A DNA stretch of 64,000 nucleotides from Physcomitrium patens (lineage: Eukaryota > Streptophyta > Bryopsida > Funariales > Funariaceae), in assembly GCF_000002425.4 (NCBI RefSeq), contig NC_037270.1, positions 527,685-591,684 on the forward strand, read 5' to 3'. Below, in pieces: positions 33,031-46,359 of this stretch. Below the pieces are notes generated by a model that worked only from the letters and a program-made list of their open reading frames with translations, did not search any database and had not been told where the DNA came from. The position numbers were made by a program, and so were the translations under genes. Numbering within the stretch: the first letter of the stretch is position 1; each line of letters starts with the position of its first letter.

Positions 33031-33422
33031 TGTTAGGGACATAATCCTTAGAACCTTCTAGAGATAAGTTTCTAGAACCTTCTAGAAGCAAGTCTCTGGA
33101 ACCTTCTAGAAGCTTCTTAGTTAGTAGAAGATATTAGAGACATAGTCCTTAGAACCTTCTAGAGATAAGTTTCTAGAACCTTCTAGAAGCAAGTCTCTGG
33201 AACCTTTTAGAAGCTTCCTAGTTGGTAGAAGTTGCTTGAGAAGCTTCCTAAATAGAAGTATATATTAGAATCGAGGCTGAAGAGTTCTTTAGTCTCGACA
33301 ACACATCTCTTGGAGCTCTAGCTCACCTCTCTGGTGTTGTTCTCATCTGATTAATCTAGTTCTTGCCAATTCTTCTTGAACTTCTTGCTAGATCTCGAGT
33401 CTGTATTTCTGTGTCCGTGACA
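33031..33422 (+). repeat. C2 3' LTR
   Basis: 392 bp, same architecture as the 5' LTR. At 33099-33116 it holds GAAccTTCtaGAAgcTTC, four perfect heat-shock units; the 5' LTR copy has lost the first by G to A changes. Followed by GTATG. Confidence 0.93.
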
Positions 33423-33427
33423 GTATG

Positions 33428-35201
33428 CTAACAAGTACTTAAAACTTTAGTTCTAAATCAAACTACAAACCTATTCCTATTTGAATCGTCTTGATCCACA
33501 GTCCATCCAATAGTAGTAGGACTAGTATCTACAATAAGTATTACTTACCTATTACACTCACAATCAATTCTTCTTAAAATTGGAGGTATCAACAATAACA
33601 CCTCTAGCTTTTGCATTACTTTAATATACTTTTTTTTCTATTTAAATCAATAATTTTTGCATAATAATTCATACAATGGATCTATATATGATAAAATATG
33701 TAAGCCTCTAAAAACCTATGTACTTTTGTTAAAGAATCATATATATCATTCACCCTTCCAATTCCATCAACTTTGCTTGGATCCAATTTTCTTCTATAAA
33801 ATCTACACAAATGTCCAATAATAAGAACTTCTTGTACTCCAAATGTAGATTTTGCTCTCAAAAGTGTAAGATGAACTTCTTCAAGTCAAGTTAAAATCTT
33901 TTCACAATCTTGTATATGATCAAAAACATACTTATGATACCTCTTTTTATCTAAAGCCTCATATATTTTTCATTCTTTACAACTTTTGATAGGAATATCA
34001 TCTAAAAAAAGCATAGTTTTTTTAGGAATGAAGTCTCTTAATACCTTTTTCATTTCATTTATCATATGTACAACTAAATTAGTAGTATCTTAAGAAAGAG
34101 TATACATTTTAAGTAGTCCAAGTAGCATTCTCATTGTTGTTAAATCTTTATTTCCATATGTAAGTTGAAATTAATTATAATTCAAATATAAATCATCCAT
34201 TGAATAAATTTTCCTTCTCATAAATATTTTTGTAAACTCATCTTCTTAATAATTATTACATTCATTGACTGCATATCTTAGATAAAATGTAATGATCTAT
34301 TTTTTTTAGCTATTATAAACTAATAACTAGAATATAGAGCAAAAAAAGGCTCTAAAATCTTCATTTGTATCTTTTCATTCAATAACTCCACCAATTTAGA
34401 TAAATATGTCCTTGGCACGGAAATTAGCCTTAGATTCTAAGGCACATGTGGTACTATGAAAATAATTATAAGAATAATAATATTAGGATTTATAAATCTT
34501 ATTTTATGAAATCTAAAGGCAAATGATTTACCTTTTTTTGCAAGAATTTTTTTTAAATATTCAATTTTTATTAGTAATAAAGAACCATGACATCCAATCT
34601 TCAATTCTTCAAAATTTTCTTTTGTAAATTGATGTCTATTATTCTTTGAGTTTCTTAAACTTTCTTCTTTTGATTCTTCTTTTATTTTTTTTAAAAAATC
34701 TTTTGATAAAGGATCTATAACAAGTTTTACCTTCTTATTGATTATTTTATATTTTATCTAAACAATCACTTCTGATGCTTGAAAGGATTTAAGTATAGTA
34801 TAAACTTCCTTTGAATGAATTTTCACAATCTTATGACCATCTCCTAATTCAATAGATATAATTAATTCTAAAGAATCTTTCAATTTATTTTCTTCATAAA
34901 CACCTAGAATCCTCTCATCATCTTCTAATATTTCTAATTTATATAATTCTTTTTTAGTATATATATATATATTTTGAATTTTAAATCCATAAATTTTTTA
35001 TATATAATACTTTTATTTTCAAAAGTACTAATAAAACGTGCATCAAAGGTACCTACATCTTATAAGAGTACCTATCTTTTTCTACCTCCATAATCTTGTT
35101 TTATAGTAGTATTTCTTTGAAATCTTTAAATTCTTCAATAATTCTTAGCAATAGCTTCACCCTCAATCTATCTCAATTTCATTCATGATTAAGAGATATG
35201 G
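33428..35201 (-). pseudogene. N2 RNase H start, RT and linker, decayed
   Basis: The minus strand aligns with N1 from 26300 to about 28050. FLDDIPI is still readable (codons at 34007-33996). The many stops and frame changes leave no long open frame. ATGG at 35198-35201 is the target copy of S2. Confidence 0.75.
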
Positions 35202-36511
35202 TGTCATATTACATGAATTCTTGTTCAAAAATACATGGAGCACATGGCTATAGAAGGTAAAATTAAATTTTGCAAATATCTAGAAAGACTCATAGATTTC
35301 AATTATCTAAATATAAATTAATTCAAAATTAAATTCAAAAGTACTTAAAGCTAGTAAAAATTGCTCAAAAGCACTTTTTTTAGTAATCTCAATCATATAC
35401 AAATTCTAATTGTCTTATTACTTTTTAATTTTGAAGCCCTAATTATAATCAATGAATTTCAACAAGCTATAATTCCTAATTAGATCATCCACTTGGTGCA
35501 AATTTTGACACACAAATGGCACTATAAATTTTTTACATGATCAAAAAAATTTAGTAACTTACAAATTGTAAGAAAAAGCCCAAAAACCGCACTAATATCA
35601 CTTAACTATCAACTTAAAAGTTAATGCAGATGTTCTAATAGTAATTTTTCTTTCTTCAATCATTAAGTTCAATTCAAAATCAATGTGTAGCTTGAATTCC
35701 TCTACCACCATACCAAATTTTATCTTGATCCAACTGATAAATCTTTAAATATCATAGAAATCCTATCCAACTCCAAATTTCCAATTTCTAATATCTTCTT
35801 ATATTGAAACCTAGATATCTTCTAATTATATTATTAGATTAACAAAAAAAATTACATATACTTAGCACACCTAATCTATCAAATACTTTCAAATTTTGAA
35901 CTATAGATGTGACACCAATTGCATAAACTAGCCAAGAGTACTAGCCTTAATTATATTGTATAAATCTCAAATCATTGATATAAAGCCTAATTTTGAATAA
36001 TAATTGCAAAGTCATTCCAAATCTTTTAAAAATAAGCCTTATACTTTTAGAATCAAATTGAAGCTAGTTTATCAATCGTAATTGCTGATCTTTGAATGTC
36101 CTCCTATTTTTCTTTAGGCAATTATTTTAATATTTGGAGGTCTGATTTTAACCCTATTCCACAAACGGTCAATCTCCAAGTATCAATCTAATCTATCATA
36201 GGGATTTTTTAGGCCAATCCTACCTTCAATTTAATGTTAGTATCAACCATGCTAATTATTTATCTCTTTTAATGTGGTTTTATCAATTTGTAGCCTTTCT
36301 AAGATAGTAAAAGAATTTCTACAACCTAAAAGATAAAATTATTAACCAATCTTTAATCTATTAGCTATTAAGACAAAAAAATAAATATAAAGGCTTTTAT
36401 AAAAGCTATCTATATATATCTTAAATTATTATTAAATAAAAATAATTAAATATTAATTAAAAAATTATTTTTGATTATATTTTTATCATATAATTGTGGT
36501 ATAATACGACA
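35202..36511. repeat. S2: solo LTR in N2
   Basis: TGTCATATTACATG...AATACGACA, 1310 bp, with a perfect 4-bp duplication ATGG (35198-35201, 36512-36515). N1-like sequence resumes on both sides. Resembles S4 along much of its length. Confidence 0.82.
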
Positions 36512-37725
36512 ATGGTTAAAAATTGTACTACTTTCTTTCTATATTCATTACGTATCCATGCATAAGCTGAACCATCATCAAAAACTTTTTTTTCCATTCA
36601 TGTCATTGTAATATATGATTGTTCTAAAATCATTAGATATGATGTTGTATCTTAAATAAAAAAATATTATTCTATTGCAACATCTCCAATCTAGATTTTA
36701 TCATCTCAACAAGACCCTTATAATTCACCTTGTGTGTTATTGGCTACTTGTATTGCCTATCTATATTCCATATCAATTAGCCATTTTTGCTTCTTATAAA
36801 GATTCTTAGAGATATGTTTTATCTCAAAATCCTAGTAAACTAAAATAACAACTAGTTCTTCTATATCTCCCACCTTCACCAATACCTCTATAATTGCCTT
36901 TGCTCAATGCTTTTGAGTATAATAGCTTGAAGCTTTCATTTCTTTATTACTATAATCTTCAAAATGTACTCATTGATTATAACTATTCCTTTCATTTGTT
37001 GATTGCTTGTAACCATTATCAACTTCTTCTTCATCCTTCTATATTCTTACATCAATAGCATGATTCATTCTAGCTTCACCCTTTAATTGTCTTTTTTTTT
37101 AATATTTTTAATAATAACATTATAAAATTCCTTCTTTTCAATCTCCAAAATCTCTTTCAATGTAAATTCCATCATAGCATTAATTACATGTTCTTTCAAT
37201 ACATCCTTTAAATCAGTTGTTACTTCAATATTAGAGGATAATTTATAATCTATTTATTTAGTTTTATCTTTTATTTCTTTTTTTTTTCTTCCAATACTGT
37301 TGAAGTATCTTTTGTAGATAATTCTTGTGAATCTACCTCATGAGTTTTGTTTCTTCAATTTTGCTTCTTAGAAGAATTTTTCTCTTATATTGTTAAGATT
37401 TCTTCTTCTCTTTTCTTCTATCAAGGCTTGATGTTGGCTCTTAGTAATATATGCATGAATTGAAAGAGCTTTTATAGGATCTTTCTAGCCTATTGTATCT
37501 TATATTGTAGCTGTAATTCTTAATAACACTTTTCTAAGCATCTTTTTTTTTTGCATCATAGAAATGGCCAAAGTTCAAAATCCACTTGTCTCTATACTTT
37601 CATCAAAGTCGTAATCTATCTTAGCACCATAACTTATATTTTTCCATGTTCCTATTCCATGTCCTATTAAATAATCTTGAATCAATGCTTCCATACTTCC
37701 CTCGCCAAAACTGATTTAAAGGAGG
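36512..37725 (-). pseudogene. N2 protease and gag 3' part, decayed
   Basis: Aligns on the minus strand with N1 28090-29290. The protease active-site region (near 36830) has lost the D-x-G motif. The Lys/Glu-rich linker is recognisable. No frame is open. Confidence 0.7.
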
Positions 37726-38940
37726 TTTTGAGTCATCAAATTAATCCACTAATTATTTTAGGATAAAAAGATGGATTTAAAGTGATTAAAACCACAATAC
37801 ATAGAGAGTAGTATAAAAATTCTTAGACAAACAAAAAATTAGAATGCTATAAAAATGGACTCTTGGTAAGTCTTGGAGGCAATTATCTTGATTGGTTTAG
37901 TATTTTTACTTATTATTGAAAAAAGAGGATTTTTATTAAGATAAATATTTATATTGGCCTTCTATCTATATTTATTACTTATAATTTTTTTATAAATATT
38001 AATTAATAGTTAGAAGAAGCATGAAAAAGAACTTTATGTCTTTTTAATTAATTATATAAAAAATAGGATTTATAATTGATTTAAATTTATTTTATTATTA
38101 TAAAAAATCAAAGGTATAAAATTATAAATTTATATTTATATTTATATTATATAAATATTATAATAATTTTTATAATTTATTTGAAATTTATTTTTAAAAA
38201 ATTAAGAATTTTTATAGAAATTATTAAGACTTTGATAAAAATAAATTTTACCACCTTTGGATCCATTATAAAGAAATGGAGTAAGAATTGAAGGTCATCT
38301 AAGTTTTTTGAGCTAATTGGATGTTTTTAAAAACCCTGGTGAAGTCAAAAATGAAAAAATATTGGTTTTACTTGTAGAAAATAGGAGGATCAGTAGGTAG
38401 CATAGTCCTTGCAAGAAGAGAGGTGAAGAAGTCCCATATGGGTTGTAGCACCTTGAAGTTAGTTAGAAAGATAAGACTAAGGCCTCGTAGCCTCTCTTAG
38501 ATACCCATGTATACTACTTGTAAGCCTTGGTGAGGCTTGAACTCTTGATCTCTAAAGTAAGCTACCTTTGAAGTAAAAATTATTCACTTAATTTTTTACT
38601 TATTTATTTATTACTTTTTAAACCTTCATAATTTATTCATAGTAACTTGGATTTATATGAATCTTATACCAATGAAAAGATAAAAAAATATATATTTTTA
38701 AAAATATATATTTATTTTTATATTTTTACTTTTTATTAAGTAAAAATTTAATGAATAGACTATAATTAGTTTTGTAGTATACAATTGCTTGATTATACTT
38801 TTTTCACTTGTTTTTGTATTGTACTTCTTTTATTCTTATTTTTTCTATTTTTATTTCATACCACTAATTATAAGCAACTTTTAAATAAGGCCATCTTGTA
38901 ATTTGGATTGAGGGGTAAAATTTACTTGCACAAAGGTCTC
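37726..38940. repeat. Unidentified insert of about 1.2 kb in N2 gag
   Basis: N1 homology stops near 37725 and resumes near 38941. The insert starts near TTTTGAGTCATCAAATTAAT and CCACTAATTATTTTAGG, which resembles the start of the F repeat (16178). It is very AT-rich, without a coding frame. Confidence 0.45.
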
Positions 38941-39740
38941 ATGTATCCTTTAATGCTACATTTTCAACTTTTCATAAAATAATTCCTTGTTGAACCATAT
39001 TATCAAATTCATTGCAATCCTTCCTACTATAAAAAATATTATCACACCAAATACATCTTTGTATATATCCTTGTTTAGAAATAGCTTTCAAATTGGTTGT
39101 AAAATTCTTTTTTTTAAGTCTTGCCAATTTGATTTAAAGTTCCTGCATACCACGTATAATTTCTTCAACTCTCATATCTTTTTTATTAGATATAGACATT
39201 AGAGATTGAATAATAAGCATTATTAATTGTCTTGTATGTACTTGAGTTTTAAGTGCTTGTACTACTCTTCAAATATTAATCAAGCAACCAATAAAAAATT
39301 ACAAGAAAAATTGAAATAATTCAACTTGTTTGGCTCCAATGTCAACTTTTCCACCTTTAATAATTAAAAATATTACCTTTCAAACTTCCTTAATAGCTTT
39401 GTTACTTATAAATTCTTGTTAGGCAATTTAATCCATTCAAAAAATAATTTCTTAATAACACAATGAGTATCAAAAAATAATTTCTTAATAACACAATGAT
39501 TGTCAAAAAATAATTTCTTAATTAACATCTTAATGTTAATCACTACTTCTAATGCTTTAGTTTCCAAAGCTTCTTTGCAATCATTGCTTTGCTATTGTTA
39601 TATAGTTAATGTAAAAGCTTAGAATATGCTTGCAATGGTTGGATTCATATACATACCTTATCTTTTAGTAGAAACTCCACTAGCAGCTCTACTCAAAGTT
39701 CCTTCTATATTTCTTTCAAAATTATTGCTCTTGTTATCCA
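38941..39740 (-). pseudogene. N2 gag 5' part with zinc knuckle, decayed
   Basis: The minus strand keeps QGYIQRCIWCDN and RKDCNEFDNM near 39080-38990: the CX2CX4HX4C knuckle of N1 with the histidine changed to tyrosine. The gag start is likely the ATG (plus-strand CAT) near 39738. The capsid part is full of stops. Confidence 0.7.
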
Positions 39741-39814
39741 TTAAATTAATAAAAATAAAAATAAGAAATACCAATACCTCTCACATCAAGCTTTCATGTT
39801 GGATTCACCACTTA

Positions 39815-41431
39815 TGTCATATTAGATGTATTCTTGCTTGAAAACATACCAAGCATCCAGTTGTAGAAGGTAAGTAAAAATGTAAGAACAATCCTATTAA
39901 GTATAATAGAATCTTAAATAACCATAAATATATCTTAATAATCTTAATCAAACTTTGATCAATCAAAAATAAATTTAAAAGAAGTTATAAATGAATACAA
40001 AGAAATTCCAAACTAATTCTTAAAAGAATAAAAAAAATAAAAATCTTAAAGAAATATAAAATAAACCTTTAAAGAAATAATAATAATTTTTTTTAAAATT
40101 AAAAATAGAAAACTTTAAAGAAATAATAAAAAATTGTTTTTAAATACTAAAAATAAAAATCCCAATATAACCTTAATTAAATCTTAACCAAACTTTAGGT
40201 CAAATCTTAGGTCAAATCCTAATTAAAGTTTTAATCGAATCTTAACAAAATTTTAGATAAAATTCCAATAAAATCCTAATGAAACTTTAAATCCTAAAAA
40301 AAATCTAAACAAATTTTAAACTAAATCTTAAGAAAATCCTAACCTTCACAAAATCCTACATCAAATTCTAAGTCTAACCAAACCATAGACAAACCCTAAA
40401 TCAAATCCTATAGAAAATTGGAACCTCAACAACTAATAATCAGCTTATTGATATCAATTAAAAAAAATTACACTTTTTAATATCTTAGTTATAAACAAGT
40501 AAAAGAATGATGGAATCAATCACACTTAGTAATTGAAAGAAATACAAATTAATCTAATCAGGTATTAGGTAGCTTCCTACTCCAATCTGAATGCTAAACT
40601 TCTAGAGCCAATATCTCCTTCTTGAATCATTAAATTGCTCTTAAATTTTATTTTAAATTTTAAAAATTAAGTCTAATATCTATATAAAAAAATTTACTTC
40701 AATCCAATTGATAGATCAAAGATCTTAGAAATACTTATTGACCTTCAAACTCCATTTTTTAGACCTCAACCTACTAAAACCTATGTACACTTTGATCTAA
40801 TTGTTCAATTGATTTCAAAATTTTCACACATATTAACAACTAGAATACCATCACACTACCCGAAATTCACTTATACATATACCACAAAATTCAAGATATC
40901 CTCAAATTTATAAACATATTTTTATTTCTCAAAATCTAAACCAATAGGGAATATTTTTTACTTTGAAAATCCTTCAAAAACTCAAAATTGACTTGATTGT
41001 CATATAATTAATGCTCAAAAATCTCTCTTCTAGTCAACCTTCAAATTCTACTTTTTGATCTATCAAAGATCTCTAGAGTCACCATAGATGTGTGGATTTG
41101 TCTCTTAGGATCTAATTCAATCAAAGTTAACCATTCATCTTCTCTACTTATCAATATTTGATAATTTGAGGTAATTTTTACTTGAATCTATTGATAACTC
41201 TCTTTTAAATATTTCTATATTAATTACTTGTCTTATTTATTTTGATTTGAGGCATTTATGTTCCTACAAAGTAAATAGAAGCCTCTTCTTTAAAAGATAG
41301 TATTAAGACTAAATATTTTATTTCCTTCCTATCATTTATCTTTATTTTTTAAAATCTTTCTATTAGGCTCATCTATTATAACATCCATGTTTTCATTTTT
41401 TACTATATGGACATGTTACTATACAATGACA
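39815..41431 (-). repeat. N2 5' LTR
   Basis: TGTCATATTAG...ATACAATGACA, 1617 bp. The primer site lies at its inner edge (39799-39810). Between about 40150 and 40430 it holds a degenerate AATCCTAA-rich run. Its outer 290 bp match 17280-17566. Confidence 0.78.
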
Positions 41432-41504
41432 ATTTTGTATAATAATCAAGGATGGAAAAAAAATCTTGCTTGAGTTGAGAAACTCCTTTTTGGTTGTTGT
41501 TGTT

Positions 41505-41507
<3 letters not shown>

Positions 41508-41550
<43 letters not shown>

Positions 41551-41817
41551 CCGGGTTTTTTTTCCCGGAAAGGTTTTTTAAGGGGTTTGGGGGAAAAAAA
41601 CCCAAAACCAAAATTGCTTGGGATTTGAAAAAGAAAATTTTTTTAAATTAAAGGGAAGATTAAAAGTTTTCCCGAGGCTTTGTTTTACTTTTTCTAAGCA
41701 ATTCATTCTTTTTTCAATCAAAAAAAATTCAAAAATTACAAAGACAATTTTGTTTCAGGCCCAATTAGGAAAAAAATTTTTGGGCAAAAAAAAAACCCCT
41801 TTTGGGGGGGGGGGGGG

Positions 41818-41862
<45 letters not shown>
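41508..41862. other. Probable sequencing/assembly artefact: smeared duplicate after poly(T)
   Basis: 41508-41815 is a poly(T) run followed by a distorted copy of the sequence at 41816-42120. Minority bases are replaced by their left neighbours: for example GTGGATTGTAGGTAAAG in the clean copy corresponds to GGGGTTTGGGGGAAAAA in the first. This is typical of read dephasing after a homopolymer, not of mutation. It should not be annotated biologically. Confidence 0.7.
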
Positions 41863-41863
<1 letters not shown>

Positions 41864-42369
41864 CGGTTTTTTTTTTCTTGAAAGGTATTTTAAGTGGATT
41901 GTAGGTAAAGAAGCCAAAACCTAAATTGCTTGTGATTTGATAGATGAAATTGTATTAAATTAAATGATAGATTAATAGTTATACAGATGCATTGTTTTAC
42001 TATTTCTAAGCAATTCAATCTATTATCAATCAAAAAAAATTCAAAAATAGCTATCAAAAAAATAAATCAAAGACAAAATAAGAAAAAAAATTAATGGCAA
42101 AGAAAAAAATATCCACTTCTAATATTAAAAGATATTTTTATCTTTAATTCATTTAAAGGAAATCTAGACAATGGAATAGAAGAATAAGAGTTGGAACTTT
42201 ATTCATCCAACTCGTTTATAGAGATAAATAAAAAAAGAAAATGATCAAAATCCCTTTCTTTTTTAATGAAATACAAGAGAGAAACCACATCTAATCATTG
42301 ACTCATTAATTCCTTGATTTAACAAAGGGATTTGTCAATTGTAATTCCTAAGGATTTATAAGCAATTCC

Positions 42370-42960
42370 TATGTCCTACGTCTTTATATTTAAAAAAACT
42401 AGAGATGATGACCCATTGGCACACATAGAGAGGTTCATAGAACTTTTCACAACACATTTAATAATCAATCTAGATTATTATCTTGTATGTTTTTCAAGTA
42501 TACTAATGGATAGGACTTACAAATGGTATAGAAATCACCTCCCTTTTTAAACATTTAAGAATTATAATATGATCATGAGAGCATTTCTTGAAAAAATTAG
42601 ATTAGAAATAAGGAAGTATAATGCCCTCGTAGTCCTTATTTCTTTCAGATGAAGAAAATAGAAAGAAATCATTGAATATATTTGGCAATTTGAGCTTATA
42701 ATAACTTTTTTATAAGAACTTTTTTCATAGATGATACCTTCTTTAACTTTTTTATTTAAAGATTTAATAGTAAAAAAACAATTTAGGAGATCTTTATAGA
42801 AAGGCTTGATAATTTAAAAGATGACAAAAATATTATTTGAATATTCAAAGACATCAATAAGCTTTAAGAGAGAATGTGGATAAAAGAAGACCATCAAATC
42901 TCTAGTTTTATCCCTATACATATTCAAAATATTGGAAATTTTCAAGAGCATTCATATAAA
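42370..42960 (+). pseudogene. N3: decayed gag of another Ty3-type element
   Basis: The plus-strand translation reads DDDPLAHIERFIELFTTHLI, then MDRTYKWYRNHLPF and AFLEKIRLEIRKYNALVVLI, which is like the capsid (retrotransposon gag) part of plant-type Ty3 elements and unlike N1 or C gag. It has stops. The region 41863-42369 before it is AT-rich without recognised features. Confidence 0.6.
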
Positions 42961-43389
42961 ATTGTGAGAACTTAATTTCAATCCATAAATCACTATGCAA
43001 TATTCTTATAGGTTAGACTACCTTCCATTCTTCTCAAATTAATATATCTAGAAGATAAGAATAGATAGAAAGATTTTAACAATAAAGTCTTTCAAAGCCA
43101 ATGAGGATTTTAAAAAGAACTTGTCTAGCAAATAAAGGCTATGTATAAGCAAGTAATTTTTTTTAATTAAAAATCAAAATCCAAACCAAGCTCCACCTCC
43201 TATAGAATTTGATAAGCATACTTCAAGGCTTTGATGTACTTAGTGTAGCCAATAAGAGCATATAAGTCAATTTTACTCAAACTAGTAAAATTACCAATAA
43301 AATTAGAAGGAATGGTAATCTTATGTTTCACTTTATAATAACCAAAATATGATAGACTCTAATTCTCAATTTCAACTTCAAAAAAATTT

Positions 43390-45530
43390 CACCCAAGGTT
43401 TTAAGAACTAACAACAACGTCAACAAGAGATGTACATTGTAAGCCATTGAATTGACTGACTTTGATATTTAGTATAAAAAATACACTTATTATGCTTAAA
43501 ATACAAATTTTATGAGTTAATATTAGAATTTTAGGAAAAAATATAAAATAGATTGCTAGTAGTAGAGATGCAATCTAAGATAGTATTTAATAAGAAAAAA
43601 TTATAAAGAATATATTTTTTTAGTTAGCTAGTAGTAGAGAAATTACAAAGAAATTAGACTTGGTTTCAAAGAAAGAAAATCTAGTGTGATTTAATTATGA
43701 TGGATTTTAAGATTTTTTCCAAATTCAACAAATTTAAGCGACAAAATGATTCTTTTAATTTATGGAAGCCTTTCAAATGCAATAGAGGCATGAATTTCAC
43801 CATGTAGAGTGAAGAAAACAAGATCAGCACCCTTTCCTTCAAAGTACAAGTAGAGAAATGAAATTCTCATTTTTTGAAGAATTTTACAAATATTGCCTAA
43901 ATCCTTGTAAGTAAAAAATCTTCATAAAAGTTAAAAAGGAGCATAGATTGATGCATGTGAGTAGTCAATCTTAGCATAAAAAGGTGTTTTAAACACAATG
44001 GTTAAGTTATATTTATCAAAAAATGTTTTTTTTCCACTTACAAGAGCCATCAGCATTGGACATGAAATTAGCTCTTGAATGAAAGAAGGCCGTAGATCTA
44101 TATTAAGGATCTTAGAGATCAAGGGTGTAGATGTGGCTGCCCTTTCATAAGCCACCACTCAATTATATAAGAGTGGTTTGGTTTCCCAAGCCTCTCTCTC
44201 TTTTTTTTTTAAGAGGGCAAAGCCATGCCAACGAGTGGTCTCAACACTAACCCTAATCTTATTTTTTTGCTTCTTTCTTGATTTTAGATCTCATTGTGAA
44301 CTTTAGGAACATATGAGCATTGTTTTTTTGTTGTAGGTGGTACTTGTTGTGGTTTGAAAGGCGCCCCTTTGCAATTAAAGGTCACTAACCATTTCCATAG
44401 TCAAAAGGATTTGAGGCACCTCGGATTTTTCTCAATCAGTCTGTGGTTTTTTATGATTTTTAAGTTAAGATTTCTCATCACGTAGCCCTTTTTATTAGCT
44501 TTCCAACGAATTAAGGCCTGCTCAATTTGGAGTTGAACCGAATTTTTGGTGAATTTTTGAATGCAAAGGGGGCGGCTGCCTTGGTAGTTTCAATAATCCA
44601 ACTTTGAAAAGTTATTCCTCAGTGCCACTTGATGTGATGATTTTGAAATTTTGGAATTACAATTTTCTTCAAGTTAATCTTCTATTGGCACAAATTTCAT
44701 TAAAGTGCAAGCAATTTTGAATTTTTAAAGAATTTTTGAAAGAAGGAGGATCGGCTGCAGCGGCAGGCCTAATGACCCAACTTTGAAAAAACATTGCTAG
44801 CAGATTAGGTACTAGACTGCCACAAAAATTTCGGAGCAAGACTACCTTAGAGTTAAATTTCTAACACAACAAAAATCACTAGATTTGGAGCTAATTTGGA
44901 TTTTTGGTAAATTTTGTAGTAAAAGAGGGGTACTTCCCTCAATCCTTATGCATTGTCAAGGTACTTCCACTTGTACTTCTCTTTATTTATTTTTTCTTTT
45001 CATTTATTTATTTTATTTTTTACAGTAATTTGTAACTTTTACATTATTTTTTGGCTTTAATTTTTAACTTTTAATCTTCTCCCTTTTACTTTTATTTTTT
45101 TATTTTTTAACCTTTACTTTACTTTTATTTTTTTATTTTTTAACCTTTACTTTACTTTTACTTTTTACTTTATTTTTAACTTTTAATTTTTAATCCAACC
45201 TTTAAAAAAATTACATTTACTGTGGATTAAGGATAATAAATTAATTAATTATTTTTAACATCAATTAATTAAGAAGTAAAAATTTATATATTTTTAAAAA
45301 ATGATAAAATAATATAATAATAATTAAGGAGTGAATTATCATTGTGAATGTGAGTAATGTTAGAGGATTTGATTAATAACTTGATGTTTTAAGAAGGACA
45401 AGTAATAAGTGGATTAGAATTTAAATAAAAGTTTTATTTTAAATTCATATAGTTAATTCACTTATTGTGCGTTAGGATTAACTTCCAATTAGTGGAGGTT
45501 TATTTTAGCTCACATACATCTTTTGAAAAA
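43390..45530 (+). repeat. F-D: diverged F repeat
   Basis: The start block (43440-43650: ATATTTAGTATAAAAAATAC, AAAATAGATTGCTAGTAG) matches F-B 13420-13590, and the end block (45440-45520: ACTTCCAATTAGTGGAGG, TTTATTTTAGCTCACA) matches F-B 16010-16070. The core has two GGCGGCTGCC/TCGGCTGCAG segments but is not clearly alignable. The open frame on the minus strand (44158-43931) is not supported. Confidence 0.5.
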
Positions 45531-46359
45531 ATAGCATGCATTGGATAGTTATTGGATAGAAAATAGAGTAGTATGTAAAAACTATGGACAAAACCATTTT
45601 ATAGACAAATATAGACAACTTAACAAGGTAGATTCTTTAAAATTTCTACAAGGAAATTATTAATAATAAGTCCAAGACCATTTGAAGAAGGCAAGAATCT
45701 CAGATTTGGATAATAGCTTAAGATCAATTAACCTATTTTATAATAATAATAATAATACTTATCAAATCTAATATCCTTCTTCAAGTTTAAATATAAAAAG
45801 AGGATATATTTCATTAAACAATGGCCAACTTTAATATAGCCAATAAAATAAAGAACAAAATTTATAAATTATAAGATATTTAGAAATACCATCCAATCAA
45901 TAAGATTTTCAAAACATTAAAAATCAGCCTTCATCTTTTCATACAAATTACATATCCTATAAAGAAATTCCTTGTAAAGATAAAAGACTTCCTAATTTAC
46001 ATGCCTTAGTAGTTATAATATGATTGAAGTATATTATTCTTCTGCTTCTTTCCTCAATAAATAGTGAGAATAGTTCAAAAGATTTTTTTCACTTCTTTGT
46101 TTTAAATGAAGCCACAAAAGAAGTAATGGACAACATAAAATAGTCAAATACATTTCTTTTAAATTTTGATCTCAACTTCCCTTAGAAATCAAAAGTAATA
46201 AAAGAAAAAATTTATATAGAAGAATTTCTTTCTATAGAAGAGTGAAAAAGTTTCAAGATTCCTAAACCAAAATATAGTACCTCATTTTCCTTAAAAGTTG
46301 AAGATCAAAAGAAATCTTATGATTTTTAAAAAAAACTTGAAAAAAATTAAGGCAAATAT

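Larger units (their letters stand above)
19361..33422 (+). mobile_element. C2: full-length chromovirus carrying N1 in its integrase
   Basis: Both LTRs are 392 bp (19361-19752, 33031-33422) with the 5-bp duplication GTATG (19356-19360, 33423-33427). Without N1 the element is about 5.6 kb. Order: LTR, self-primer site, long leader, gag, pol lacking the protease, chromodomain, ORF3, polypurine tract, LTR. It is richer in G and C than its N2 host. The LTR differences I see are transitions. Confidence 0.95.
17280..41431 (-). mobile_element. N2: very old Ty3-type element split by C2, S2 and an unknown insert
   Basis: The minus strand aligns in order with N1: 5' LTR (39815-41431), primer site, gag with zinc knuckle (near 39000), protease region, RT with FLDDIPI (codons at 34007-33996), RNase H, integrase and an acidic integrase tail (17600-17700), then a truncated LTR. 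It is interrupted by C2 (19361-33422), S2 (35202-36511) and an insert of about 1.2 kb (37726-38940). The frames are full of stops. It is the oldest layer of the nest. Confidence 0.8.

Noticed and set aside
41393-41881. Lys- or Phe-rich frames around the poly(T) runs
   Set aside because: Homopolymer translation in a region that is probably an assembly artefact.
43931-44158. Minus-strand 75-codon frame
   Set aside because: Lies in the F-D repeat, no counterpart in F-B, no recognised motif.
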